Shown: positions 16,513-24,293, counted from the stretch's first letter. The stretch is DNA of 37,430 bases from an uncultured Candidatus Nemicrothrix sp. (GCA_913055915.1 CAJXKL010000021.1:1-37430), one strand, 5' to 3'. The notes: generated by a model from the sequence alone, not told the origin. Numbers and translations are program-made.

Positions 16513-17925
16513 TCAGCCATGCAGGGAACGACCCGTCAACGAGAGCACCGTCTCGCCGAACAACTCGCTCAGGGTCGGATGGGGCTGGATGTGGGCCGCC
16601 ACATCGTCGACGGTGGCCTCCCAGTTCACGGCCAGATACCCCTGGCCCAACTGCTCGGTCACCCACGGGCCCACCATGTGCACCCCCAGGATTCGACCAG
16701 CCCGGCCATCGGGACCAACCTCGGCCACAACCTTCACGAGGCCATCGGTGTCACCCACGATCATGGCCCGGCCGTTGCCCGCGAATCTGTGCGACGACAC
16801 GACCACCTCGTGACCCGCCTCCCTGGCGGCAGCCTCGGTCAACCCGGCAGACGCCACCTCGGGATGGGTGTAGATGCACCACGGCACGGTTGCCGCATCC
16901 AGCGGCAGCGGAGCCTCGCCGAGGAGGTCCTTCACGACGAACATGCCCTCGGCGAACGCCACGTGAGCCAACTGTGGCGTTGCCACCACGTCGCCCACAG
17001 CGTAGACCCCGGGCTCGCCGGTCACCAGGCGGTCATCGACAGAGATGAAGCCCCGCTGGTCGACCTCGACCCGGGTTCCGACAAGACCTGCGGCGTCGCC
17101 ACGCGGGCTACGTCCAACGGCCACGACCACGAGGTCCACCTCGACCTGGTCATCGCCGAAGCTGACCACGGTAGAACCACCGGACGGCTGATGCCCTGAA
17201 ACCGAAACACCCGTGTGCACGCTGATGCCACGGCGGCGGAACGAGCGCCGCACCACCTTGGCCACATCGGCGTCGCACTCCGCCAGGATCTCGGGCAGGG
17301 CCTCGAGCACCGTGACCTCGGACCCCAGGTCCGAGAGCATCGAGGCGAACTCGCAGCCGATCGCGCCGCCACCGATGACCACCACCCGGGCAGGCACCTC
17401 GGTGATCGACAAGAACTCGTCGCTCGTGACAACCAACTCACCGTCGACCTCGAACCCGCCGATCATCCTGGGCGACGACCCCGTCGCAAGAACCACGTGA
17501 TCGGCCTGAATCGTGGAGGTTCCCTCCCGGTCGCCCCCCGGGGCATGCTCGACGGTGACCGTGTGGTCGGGACCCAGGCGACCCGTTCCGTCATAGACCG
17601 TGACACCGCGCCCCGACAGCAGCGACCCGAGGCCCTTGAACAGGTTGTCGATCACCCCACGCTTGCGTTCCTGGCTGACAGTCAGATCGACGCTCGGCTC
17701 GCCACCGCCAGCATTGACGCCGAAGTCAGAAGCCCCCTTCACCGCCCGCAGCACCGAAGCCGTCTCAAGCAGTTCCTTGGCAGGAATGCAGCCCACATGC
17801 AGGCACGTGCCACCGATCAGGTGCTCCTCGACCAGGCCCACGTCGAGCCCGGCCGAAGCGCCATACAGGGCAGCCGCGTAGCCAGCGGGCCCACCACCGA
17901 TGACAACCAGGTCGTGGCGCGTCAT
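16513..17925 (-). CDS. lpd: Dihydrolipoyl dehydrogenase (E3)
   Basis: FAD- and NAD-dependent disulfide oxidoreductase that reoxidises the lipoyl group of E2. The 470-residue protein begins MTRHDLVVIGGGPAGYAAAL (ATG 17925). It has the redox pair Cys41/Cys46 in GGTCLHVGCIPAK (His replaces the more usual Asn), the NAD domain VVIGGGAIGCEFASML, the FAD-contact AVGDVV segment and the C-terminal active-site motif HPTLSE. Length and domain order are those of the family. The start overlaps the stop of a 29-codon membrane-peptide ORF by 4 bp (ATGA), so translation is probably coupled. It is followed by sucB-like E2 at 12 bp. Confidence 0.95.
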   Translation of the reverse strand: MTRHDLVVIGGGPAGYAAALYGASAGLDVGLVEEHLIGGTCLHVGCIPAKELLETASVLRAVKGASDFGVNAGGGEPSVDLTVSQERKRGVIDNLFKGLGSLLSGRGVTVYDGTGRLGPDHTVTVEHAPGGDREGTSTIQADHVVLATGSSPRMIGGFEVDGELVVTSDEFLSITEVPARVVVIGGGAIGCEFASMLSDLGSEVTVLEALPEILAECDADVAKVVRRSFRRRGISVHTGVSVSGHQPSGGSTVVSFGDDQVEVDLVVVAVGRSPRGDAAGLVGTRVEVDQRGFISVDDRLVTGEPGVYAVGDVVATPQLAHVAFAEGMFVVKDLLGEAPLPLDAATVPWCIYTHPEVASAGLTEAAAREAGHEVVVSSHRFAGNGRAMIVGDTDGLVKVVAEVGPDGRAGRILGVHMVGPWVTEQLGQGYLAVNWEATVDDVAAHIQPHPTLSELFGETVLSLTGRSLHG

Positions 17926-18011
17926 GCCGACACCAGAACCTGAACAGCAAAAGCCATCAACAACGCCATACCGCACACTAGTGCTGCAAGGATCAACAGG
18001 CGCGTGCTCAT
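17922..18011 (-). CDS. 29-residue single-helix membrane peptide coupled to lpd
   Basis: A short ORF: Met-Ser-Thr-Arg followed by an almost uninterrupted hydrophobic stretch of about 24 residues (Leu, Ile, Ala, Val, Met, Phe with one Cys and one Gln), ending VLVSA. It reads as one transmembrane helix with a short N-terminal tail carrying an Arg. The stop overlaps the lpd ATG (ATGA), and a TACCGT -10-like box ends 7 nt before its ATG, the geometry of an actinobacterial leaderless transcript. It would therefore be the first gene of the lpd-E2-lipBA operon. Function unknown; it could anchor or regulate, or be a translated leader that couples ribosomes into lpd. Its short length limits confidence. 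Confidence 0.6.
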   Translation of the reverse strand: MSTRLLILAALVCGMALLMAFAVQVLVSA

Positions 18012-18018
18012 CCGGTGG

Positions 18019-18024
18019 ACGGTA
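18019..18024 (-). promoter_or_regulatory. -10-like box for the lpd operon
   Basis: TACCGT (minus strand) fits the TAnnnT actinobacterial -10 pattern. It is separated by 7 nt from ATG 18011, so the transcript would start at or next to the start codon. No convincing -35 is seen. Confidence 0.45.
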
Positions 18025-18031
18025 ACGGACC

Positions 18032-18037
18032 TAGGGT
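18032..18037 (+). promoter_or_regulatory. -10-like box for the selenoprotein gene
   Basis: TAGGGT lies 6 nt before GTG 18044, again the leaderless geometry. The two divergent starts are only 32 bp apart, so both promoters overlap the neighbouring gene and could interfere with or co-regulate each other. No clear -35 is visible. Confidence 0.45.
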
Positions 18038-18043
18038 CACGAC

Positions 18044-18610
18044 GTGCACCGGAAGCCACATCCCACCGCCCTCCTGGCAGCCCTCCTAAGCCTGACCCTC
18101 GCGGTAGCAGCCTGTGGAACCGGCGCCCAGACGACCACACCCGATACGACACCGCCAGCCACCGCCTCGCCCGTCACGACCTCACCCGTGACGACCTCAG
18201 CTACAGGCGTGCCGCAGATCCTCGACTGGGAAGCCACCCTCATCGGAGGCGACGCCATCAACGGTGCCGACCTGGCCGGACAGGACACCCTCTTCTGGTT
18301 CTGGGCACCCACCTGACAGATCTGCAGGGCCGAAGCCCCGACAGTCGTCGAGGTCGCAGCAAAGTCAGACTTCACCCTCATCGGCGTGGCCGGCTTGGCC
18401 CCCAACGAAGACGGCCTGGCCGCAGTCGAGGAATGGGGCATCGGCACGTTCCCCAACATCGCCGACCGTGGCCCGATCTGGTCACGCTTCGGTGTCTTCG
18501 GACAGCCGGCTGCCATCGTCGTTACGGCCGACGGGGGGGCTCTCGGCCACATGGGTGCCCTCGACAAAGCCGGCTTCCAGGACCTCGTCGACCGGGCGCG
18601 CGCTGCCTGA
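18044..18610 (+). CDS. Thioredoxin-fold (DsbE/TlpA-like) lipoprotein with in-frame TGA, probable selenocysteine
   Basis: Read through the TGA at 18314-18316, the product is 188 residues. It has a lipoprotein signal with lipobox VAAC (lipidated Cys24), a Thr/Pro-rich linker (about 28-53), then a DsbE/TlpA/MPT53-like thioredoxin domain. FWFWAPT (84-90) leads straight into codon 91 = TGA, then Gln-Ile-Cys94 and RAEAPTVVEVA. The domain continues in the same frame with LIGVAGLAPNEDG, IWSRFGVFGQPAAIVV (cis-Pro loop) and DLVDRARAA. In relatives the residue at the TGA is the first Cys of CxxC, so the motif becomes UxxC (U = selenocysteine). TGA differs from TGC by one base, so a sequencing error or a recent nonsense mutation is the alternative. 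Without recoding, callers would report 18044-18316 and 18386-18610 as separate genes. Likely role: extracytoplasmic thiol-disulfide exchange. The GTG start is leaderless-like. No sel genes are in this window. Confidence 0.82.
18317..18354 (+). promoter_or_regulatory. Candidate bacterial SECIS hairpin(s) just after the TGA
   Basis: Two alternative stems follow the TGA. The first is GGGC-CGAA-GCCC (18327-18338), extendable by CTG/CAG and GA/TC with an unpaired T at 18321. The second pairs 18336-18342 with 18347-18353 (CGAC-AGUC-GUCG core plus CC/GG around one C-A mismatch). Its loop is AGUC, 26 nt from the TGA, close to the GGUC loop of the E. coli fdhF element. They share bases, so only one can form. 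Position and loop type match known bacterial SECIS elements; folding was done by eye. Confidence 0.5.
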
Positions 18611-19081
18611 TCCTCGTTTCCTCAAGCTTTCTGGCCCTCCACGGCTGTGGGCGTCGCCGAGCACGGTTCGCTCGCTAGATGCTCGCTCATCCGTACCCGA
18701 CACCGCCTTCTCCCGGACAGCCAGCACCAGTACCCAACCGTGCAGGCCACGACTGGCCCCACCAACTGGCAGACAGCCGCCCTGCCTCATTGTTGGCTGG
18801 GGAGGTGCCGGGTGGGAGCTGGCTGGTTGAGAGCGGGGCGCCGGGAGTGGGGCGCAGCGACTTACGCCAGTCGAGCAAGCCACGCCGGCGGCGCCCCGCC
18901 CGGCAGACAGACACGCGAGAAGCCCTACCGCCGCTGCGACAATCGAGGAGTCGTGGCCGACCAAGGTGAGAGACAGGACCAGGTGGCGAAGGCGGCAGCT
19001 TGGTAGGCGGTGAGAACCCGTGCTGGAGGATGGCGGCGACGGCCGTAGCCTGTCGGGGCGATCGACAACGGGAGAGCAGGA
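18611..19081 (+). other. 471-bp region without a recognisable gene
   Basis: Lies between the selenoprotein gene and leuC. Reading frames here have no family resemblance. Visible structure: an 11-bp interrupted inverted repeat (GCGGGGCGCCG at 18833-18843, complement at 18889-18899), a 5-bp hairpin CGAGC/GCTCG at 18658-18674, and repeated GCTCGCT words at about 18670-18686. A TAGCCT box about 40 bp upstream of leuC could be its -10, and GGGAG lies 7 nt before the leuC ATG. I looked for a selenocysteine tRNA and found no cloverleaf with a TCA anticodon. Confidence 0.5.
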
Positions 19082-20485
19082 ATGTCGGGAAAGACCCTCA
19101 GCCAGAAGGTGTGGGACCGCCACGTCGTGCACGCGGCAGAGGGCGAACCCGACCTTTTGTTCATAGACCTGCACCTCGTCCACGAGGTCACCTCACCGCA
19201 GGCCTTCGACGGCCTCCGTGCAGCGAGTCGGGCCATCCACCGGCCGGACCTGACCGTCGCCACCGAGGACCACAACGTCCCCACAGCCGACGTCGACCAG
19301 CCGATAGCCGACCCGGTCAGCCGCCGCCAGGTCGAGGCACTGCGTACCAACTGTGTCGAATTCGGTGTTCCCCTCTACGGGATGGGCGACCCCGGGCAGG
19401 GAATCGTGCACGTCATCGGACCCGAGATGGGCCTGACCCTTCCCGGCATGACGGTGGTGTGCGGCGACAGCCACACCAGCACCCACGGGGCGTTCGGTGC
19501 GCTGGCGTTCGGCATCGGCACCAGCGAGGTCGAACACGTGCTGGCCACCCAGACCCTCCCCCAGCAACAGCCGGGCACCCTGGCGGTGACCGTGAACGGG
19601 GAGTTGCCGGAAGGTGCGACGGCAAAGGACGTGATCCTGGCGATCGTGGGCCGCCTCGGAACGGGTGGCGGCATCGGATCGGTCATCGAGTATCGGGGTG
19701 ATGTGATCCACAACCTCTCCATGGAAGGGCGCATGACGGTCTGCAACATGTCGATCGAGGCCGGTGCACGTGCCGGAATGATCGCACCCGACCAGACCAC
19801 CTTCGATTACCTGGCCGGCCGGGCCCACGCTCCAGCGGGCGCCGACTGGGAGGTAGCCGTGGCCGACTGGGTAGCGCTGGCCACCGATGACGACGCTGTG
19901 TTCGACTCAGAGATCGTGCTGGACGGCGCCGACATAGTGCCGCACGTCTCGTGGGGCACGAACCCCGGACAGGTCGTGCGCCTCGACGGTTGGGTTCCTG
20001 ATCCGGCCCAGATGGCCGATGCCAGCGAGAACGAGTCTGCGGGCCGGGCCCTCGACTACATGGGCCTCGCTGCCGGCACCCCCATGCGGGACGTTGCCGT
20101 TGACACCGTGTTCATCGGATCGTGCACCAACGGCCGTATCGAGGACATGCGGGCCGTGGCAGCCGTCGCCGAGGGCCGCCGGGTGAAGGACGGGGTGCGC
20201 ACGCTGGTGGTTCCAGGTTCAGGCGCTGTCAAGGCCCAGGCTGAGACCGAGGGCATCCCAGCCATCCTGCGGGCAGCCGGATTCGACTGGCGCGAGCCGG
20301 GATGTTCGATGTGCCTGGCAATGAACCCCGACAAGTTGACGGCAGGCGAGCGCTGCGCCAGCACCAGCAACCGCAACTTCGAAGGCCGTCAGGGCCGTGG
20401 CGGACGCACCCACCTGGTGTCGCCAGCCGTGGCCGCCGCAACCGCAATCGCCGGACGGTTCGCCTCGCCGGCCGACCTGGACTGA
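19082..20485 (+). CDS. leuC: 3-isopropylmalate dehydratase large subunit
   Basis: Aconitase-family enzyme of leucine synthesis that isomerises 2-isopropylmalate to 3-isopropylmalate together with LeuD. The 467-residue protein opens [13 protein letters not shown] and contains [35 protein letters not shown] (in part), and the three [4Fe-4S] ligands Cys348 (GSCTNGR), Cys408 and Cys411 (GCSMCLAMN). [10 protein letters not shown] near the C-terminus is also canonical. ATG 19082 follows GGGAGAGCAGGA. leuD begins 9 bp after its stop with its own AGGAG. leuA is nearby on the other strand; leuB is not in the window. Confidence 0.97.
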   Translation: MSGKTLSQKVWDRHVVHAAEGEPDLLFIDLHLVHEVTSPQAFDGLRAASRAIHRPDLTVATEDHNVPTADVDQPIADPVSRRQVEALRTNCVEFGVPLYGMGDPGQGIVHVIGPEMGLTLPGMTVVCGDSHTSTHGAFGALAFGIGTSEVEHVLATQTLPQQQPGTLAVTVNGELPEGATAKDVILAIVGRLGTGGGIGSVIEYRGDVIHNLSMEGRMTVCNMSIEAGARAGMIAPDQTTFDYLAGRAHAPAGADWEVAVADWVALATDDDAVFDSEIVLDGADIVPHVSWGTNPGQVVRLDGWVPDPAQMADASENESAGRALDYMGLAAGTPMRDVAVDTVFIGSCTNGRIEDMRAVAAVAEGRRVKDGVRTLVVPGSGAVKAQAETEGIPAILRAAGFDWREPGCSMCLAMNPDKLTAGERCASTSNRNFEGRQGRGGRTHLVSPAVAAATAIAGRFASPADLD

Positions 20486-20494
20486 GGAGAAGAG

Positions 20495-21088
20495 ATGGAA
20501 CCGGTCGAGATCGTCTCAGGCACCGCTGTTCCGCTGCGGCGGGCCGACGTGGACACAGACCAGATCATCCCCAGTGACTGGCTGAAGCGGGTGGAGCGCA
20601 CCGGGTTCGACAAGGGCCTCTTTTCGGAATGGCGCGACAGCCGGGACTTCGTCCTGAACGACGAGCGCTTCGAGGGTGCCGTCGTGTTGGTGGCGGGCCC
20701 CAACTTCGGCACCGGGTCGTCACGCGAACACGCTGTCTGGGCCATCCAGCAGTACGGGTTCGCTGCGGTTGTGTCACCACGCTTCGCCGACATCTTCCGC
20801 AACAACTGCACGAAGAACGGCCTGGTGCCCGTGCAGGTCCCGGCCGAGGTGGGCGAGGCACTGCTCTATGCCATCGAGGCCGACCCGGGGCTGGTGGTGA
20901 CGATAGACGTGGCCAACCTGACCCTCGAGGCCCCCGATGCCGGTATCTCGTGTTCCTTCCCGCTGGATTCCGCGACCCAGGAGCGCTTCATCGAGGGCCT
21001 CGATGACATAGGGATCTCGCTGCGCCACGAAGATGCCATCGCCGGCTACGAGGCGGACCGCCCCGTCTGGCTCCCGACGACCTCCTGA
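20495..21088 (+). CDS. leuD: 3-isopropylmalate dehydratase small subunit
   Basis: Swivelling-domain partner of LeuC (197 residues). Signatures: RADVDTDQIIPSDWLKR near the N-terminus, GPNFGTGSSREHAVWAI (substrate-binding GSSREHA loop), AVVSPRFADIFRNNC and KNGLVPVQVP. Together with leuC it forms the heterodimeric isomerase. The two genes are 9 bp apart, with a strong AGGAG ribosome-binding site before ATG 20495, which indicates one operon. The C-terminal region (HEDAIAGYEADRP) is normal. No oddities. Confidence 0.97.
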   Translation: MEPVEIVSGTAVPLRRADVDTDQIIPSDWLKRVERTGFDKGLFSEWRDSRDFVLNDERFEGAVVLVAGPNFGTGSSREHAVWAIQQYGFAAVVSPRFADIFRNNCTKNGLVPVQVPAEVGEALLYAIEADPGLVVTIDVANLTLEAPDAGISCSFPLDSATQERFIEGLDDIGISLRHEDAIAGYEADRPVWLPTTS

Positions 21089-21158
21089 CCGGCCACCCAC
21101 CGGAACAAACATGCGGGACGCTGCGGTTCAGGTCACCGCTGCTGCAATGCTGTGGCCA

Positions 21159-23561
21159 ATGAACACCCCGAAACGACGCCACGCCACCCTGCTCGTAGCA
21201 GTCACGATCCTCGCCGCTGCATGTGGCTCAGCAGACGCAGTCGGGCCGATTCAACTCACTGGCGTCACCTCCACGATCCCGTCCGACGCTGTGCCGACCA
21301 CCACCACGACCCCACCGCCGTCCACCACCCTGACGGCGACGACCACGACCCTCGTGACAGTCGACATCGGCGACGTGGAGTTGACCAGCGGCCTGATCCC
21401 GTTCACCGCATGCCAGGACCTGCTGGTGCACCTGCGGGCCGAAGCCACCAAACGCGTCGGGCCCTACGGACTGGGCGAGGGTGGCGGCTACTTCGGCGGA
21501 CCGGTCATGTTCGCCCGCGAGGAAGGCGAAATGGCGATGTCGGCTCCGGCAATGGCCATTGACGACGCAGCCTTCGGCATGGACATCGAGGAGTCGGCCG
21601 CAATGGCCATGGTCCAGGGCGTCGACTTCTCCGGCACCAACGTGCAGGAACTGGATATCGACGAACCGGACCTCATCAAGACCGACGGCAACCGGATCAT
21701 CGTCATCCAGGGCGCCGAACTGCACTACATCGACATCTCAGGACCCGAGGCCGTGCTCACCGACACGCTCAACCTGGAGAACCAGTGGAGCAGCGACCTC
21801 CTCCTGTCTGGCAACCGCCTGCTTGTCATGGCCTCCACAGAGCCTCCCTGGGACCTCTACGGTCCCGACGGGGGCGACGGCGCCGCCAGCCCGCTGAGCC
21901 GGCTGGTCCCGCCCGGCCAGTGGCGCCAACTGACAAGCATCATCGAGGTGGACCTGAGCGACCCCTCAAACCTAGTGGTCGCCAACACGCTCACCCTGGG
22001 GGGCCGCTACCTGAGCGCCCGCGTGGTCAACGGTGCGGCCCGGATCGTCACCACCTCGGCACCCGACGACCTACCGTTCGTCTATCCGGCCAACGAGGCT
22101 GGCGAGGAACGTGCCGAGGCAGCCAACAGGGAGGCCATTGCACAGACCGAGATCGCCGACTGGATGCCGCGCTACGTCCACAAGGCCGGTGACGGAACAG
22201 TCACAGACGGCATGCTCGTCAACTGCCGCAACGTCGCCCACCCGGTGGAGTTCTCGGGCTTCTCAACCCTCTCGGTCCTCACCGTGGACCTGGGCGCCCC
22301 CCTGGGTATTCCGTCGAGCATGGGCGTCCTGGCCGATGGCCAGACCGTGTACGCCGGCAACGAACACCTCTACGTGGCCACCAACCGGTACGTGGAAGCC
22401 GACGAGGACCCCTGGAACGAGCCCAACAACGACTACGCCACCTCCATCCACCAGTTCGACGTGACCGACCCGACCGCCACCCCCTACACGGCCTCTGGCA
22501 CGGTTCCCGGCTACCTCCTGAACCAGTTCTCGTTGTCCGAACATGCCGGCCACCTGCGTGTTGCGAGCACGCTCGGCAGCCCGTGGTGGTTCCAGGAGGA
22601 GAGCGAGTCGCTGGTGACAGTGCTCGCCCACAACGAGGGCGAACTGGCCCAGGTGGGCCAGGTGGGCAACATGGGTCGCGGTGAGCGCATCTTCGCGGTG
22701 CGCTTCATGGGTGGCACCGGTTACGTGGTGACCTTCCACCAGACCGACCCCTTCTACACCCTGGACCTATCCGACCCGACCCAGCCGGCGATCATGGGCG
22801 AGCTCAAGATCGCCGGGTACAGCGGCTACCTGCACCCCGTGGGTGACGGCCTCATCCTGGGCATCGGCCAGGACGCCACCGACGAGGGCCGCACAACGGG
22901 CGCCAAGGCAACCCTCTTTGACGTGTCGGACCTATCAGCCCCGGCCGTGCTCGACTCCTGGGAGGCCGGAGGCGGCAGCACCTCGGTCGAATGGGACCAC
23001 CGGGCATTCCTGTGGTGGGCACCCGAGAACCTGGCCGTAATGCCGTTCATGGACTGGCGCAACGACACCAACGCCGCTGTGGTCCTGCGCATCGGCGACG
23101 GAACCATCACCGAACTGGGCCGTGTCGACCACAAGCCCGATCCGAGCGGCCCAACCGAGTTCCCCTGTCCGACGATCGACGCCAACCTCCTCACCGGAGG
23201 TGCCCTTCCCGACGGTACCAAGGCCGAGCTTGCACTGTTCCTGCCAGAGGACATCACCCTCATGCTCTGCGTAGCCGACGACTCATCTCCCGACAAGGAC
23301 CTCTACCCCTGGGTCGACGGCTACACGTGCGAGTTCCTGAACGCTGCCGATGTGGCCGAGTACGGCATGGAGTTCGGCATTGAGGCTCTTGACGTACCTG
23401 AAGGAGCCACCATCGGCGCCTGCTTCCCCGAGAACTACTCCTGGATGCCACCGATCGAACGAGCGCTCGTCATCAATGATGACCTTTGGTCATACAGTTG
23501 GGGCCAGGTGCAGGCCAATGACCTTGCCAGCTTGGAACGCCTGGAGACTGTCAGGTTCTAG
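21159..23561 (+). CDS. Secreted lipoprotein with beta-propeller domain (PF09826-like)
   Basis: An 800-residue exported protein. ATG 21159 begins with Lys/Arg, a hydrophobic stretch and lipobox-like LAAAC (Cys22), then a Thr/Pro-rich linker (about 45-65). The segment NVQELDIDEPDLIKTDGNR marks the start of the beta-propeller family seen in secreted archaeal, actinobacterial and firmicute proteins. Blade-like repeats follow (YIDISGPEAVLTDT, LSGNRLLVMAS, IIEVDLSDPSNLVV, TLDLSDPTQPAIMGEL and LFDVSDLSAPAVLDSW). The last about 140 residues include an insertion with several Cys (for example ITLMLCVADDS, GYTCEFLN and IGACFPE) before a final blade ending in VNDDL-type sequence. Function is unknown; an adhesion, scaffold or extracellular sensing role is possible. 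It starts 70 bp after leuD, probably with its own promoter. Confidence 0.88.
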   Translation: MNTPKRRHATLLVAVTILAAACGSADAVGPIQLTGVTSTIPSDAVPTTTTTPPPSTTLTATTTTLVTVDIGDVELTSGLIPFTACQDLLVHLRAEATKRVGPYGLGEGGGYFGGPVMFAREEGEMAMSAPAMAIDDAAFGMDIEESAAMAMVQGVDFSGTNVQELDIDEPDLIKTDGNRIIVIQGAELHYIDISGPEAVLTDTLNLENQWSSDLLLSGNRLLVMASTEPPWDLYGPDGGDGAASPLSRLVPPGQWRQLTSIIEVDLSDPSNLVVANTLTLGGRYLSARVVNGAARIVTTSAPDDLPFVYPANEAGEERAEAANREAIAQTEIADWMPRYVHKAGDGTVTDGMLVNCRNVAHPVEFSGFSTLSVLTVDLGAPLGIPSSMGVLADGQTVYAGNEHLYVATNRYVEADEDPWNEPNNDYATSIHQFDVTDPTATPYTASGTVPGYLLNQFSLSEHAGHLRVASTLGSPWWFQEESESLVTVLAHNEGELAQVGQVGNMGRGERIFAVRFMGGTGYVVTFHQTDPFYTLDLSDPTQPAIMGELKIAGYSGYLHPVGDGLILGIGQDATDEGRTTGAKATLFDVSDLSAPAVLDSWEAGGGSTSVEWDHRAFLWWAPENLAVMPFMDWRNDTNAAVVLRIGDGTITELGRVDHKPDPSGPTEFPCPTIDANLLTGGALPDGTKAELALFLPEDITLMLCVADDSSPDKDLYPWVDGYTCEFLNAADVAEYGMEFGIEALDVPEGATIGACFPENYSWMPPIERALVINDDLWSYSWGQVQANDLASLERLETVRF

Positions 23562-23656
23562 AGCACCTACTGAGAACCATCGGTATGGGAGACCTCGTCC
23601 CACCTTCTCGATAGAAGCCCCCAGAAGCCGAATCCGTCGATCAGGTTCTAGGTGCT
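23551..23656 (+). repeat. 11-bp direct repeat 90 bp apart, with flanking inverted repeat
   Basis: TCAGGTTCTAG occurs at 23551-23561 (covering the stop codon of the propeller gene) and again at 23641-23651. AGCACCTA (23562-23569) and TAGGTGCT (23649-23656) are inverted copies. The second copy also reads -Arg-Phe-stop in the same sense, so it may be a relic of duplication of the gene end. Confidence 0.45.
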
Positions 23657-23666
23657 GGCGGAGCCC

Positions 23667-23682
23667 TCCCAGTGACCTGGGA
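23667..23682 (+). terminator. Weak hairpin between convergent genes
   Basis: TCCCAG-TGAC-CTGGGA forms a perfect 6-bp stem in the 150-bp gap between the propeller gene and the rhodanese gene, which converge here. A T-run is missing in both directions, so terminator function is only suggested by position. Confidence 0.3.
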
Positions 23683-23711
23683 AAGGCAGCCAAGGTAGGA
23701 CTAGGCGAAGA

Positions 23712-24293
23712 TCACGTACCTTTCAGGGGTGTTCTGTCCCTGATCGCTTGAACGGCACCGTCTGCGTCTACCGACGAACCCCTGTTGTAGGGGAGCATCC
23801 CGAGGGCAACCGCCATGGGGCAGATGTTGAGCGCAGCGGTGGTGACCAGGGCTGCACCTATGAGCAGCGAAAGCACCCAAAAACCGGAAACGGCCGCATT
23901 CAGGGCGAAGCCAACAACCACCAACAGGCCGGCGGTGAACCTGACTTGCCGGTCCATGGCCCAACGCGACTTGCCGAGGACCAGGTCGCCACCGGCCTCA
24001 TTCCATGCGATGACACCACCGTCGAGCACGCTGGCGGCCCGGCACCCGGCTGCCGCCAGGCGCTCACCGGCCTGGCCGGCGCGCTGGCCCGACTCACAGA
24101 TCAGCACGATCGGGCCGATCGCCTCGGCAAACTGCTCGCAGCGCCCTGCAAGCAGATCCAGCGGCAGGTGCACAGACCCGGCGATGTGTCTCGTCTCGTA
24201 CTCGGCGCTGGTGCGCACGTCGACGAGCGTCACAGCGGGCCCGGCCTCCAACTGGCTCATCAACTCGTGGGCGTTGACTGTCGTGATGTCCAT
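23712..24293 (-). CDS. Rhodanese domain protein with C-terminal two-helix membrane domain
   Basis: A 193-residue protein. The rhodanese domain (1 to about 108) has VDVRTSAEYETRHIAGS and active-site Cys66 in LICESGQRAG, whose loop is of sulfurtransferase length. The C-terminal region is a DUF2892-like module: MDRQVRFTAGLLVVVGFAL, a second helix at 137-157, then NICPMAVALGMLPYN. This architecture is common in bacteria handling sulfide or persulfides, with the catalytic domain on the cytosolic face. No sulfide oxidation gene is adjacent; leuA lies 83 bp upstream on the same strand, probably fortuitously. Start ATG 24293. Substrate unknown. Confidence 0.9.
   Translation of the reverse strand: MDITTVNAHELMSQLEAGPAVTLVDVRTSAEYETRHIAGSVHLPLDLLAGRCEQFAEAIGPIVLICESGQRAGQAGERLAAAGCRAASVLDGGVIAWNEAGGDLVLGKSRWAMDRQVRFTAGLLVVVGFALNAAVSGFWVLSLLIGAALVTTAALNICPMAVALGMLPYNRGSSVDADGAVQAIRDRTPLKGT

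Noticed and set aside
18314-18610. Reading the TGA as a true stop, making the thioredoxin gene a pseudogene plus a separate downstream ORF from 18386
   Set aside because: Sequence stays in frame, keeps coding bias and conserved motifs to a normal end, and the stop falls precisely on a catalytic Cys. No other defect is visible. A sequencing error remains possible and is stated in the feature.
18611-19081. Selenocysteine tRNA or other tRNA in the gap
   Set aside because: No acceptor stem, TTCGA arm and TCA anticodon could be assembled by eye.
18482-19183. 233-codon minus-strand frame across the gap before leuC
   Set aside because: It overlaps the selenoprotein and leuC coding regions on the opposite strand and its composition is not protein-like in the gap.
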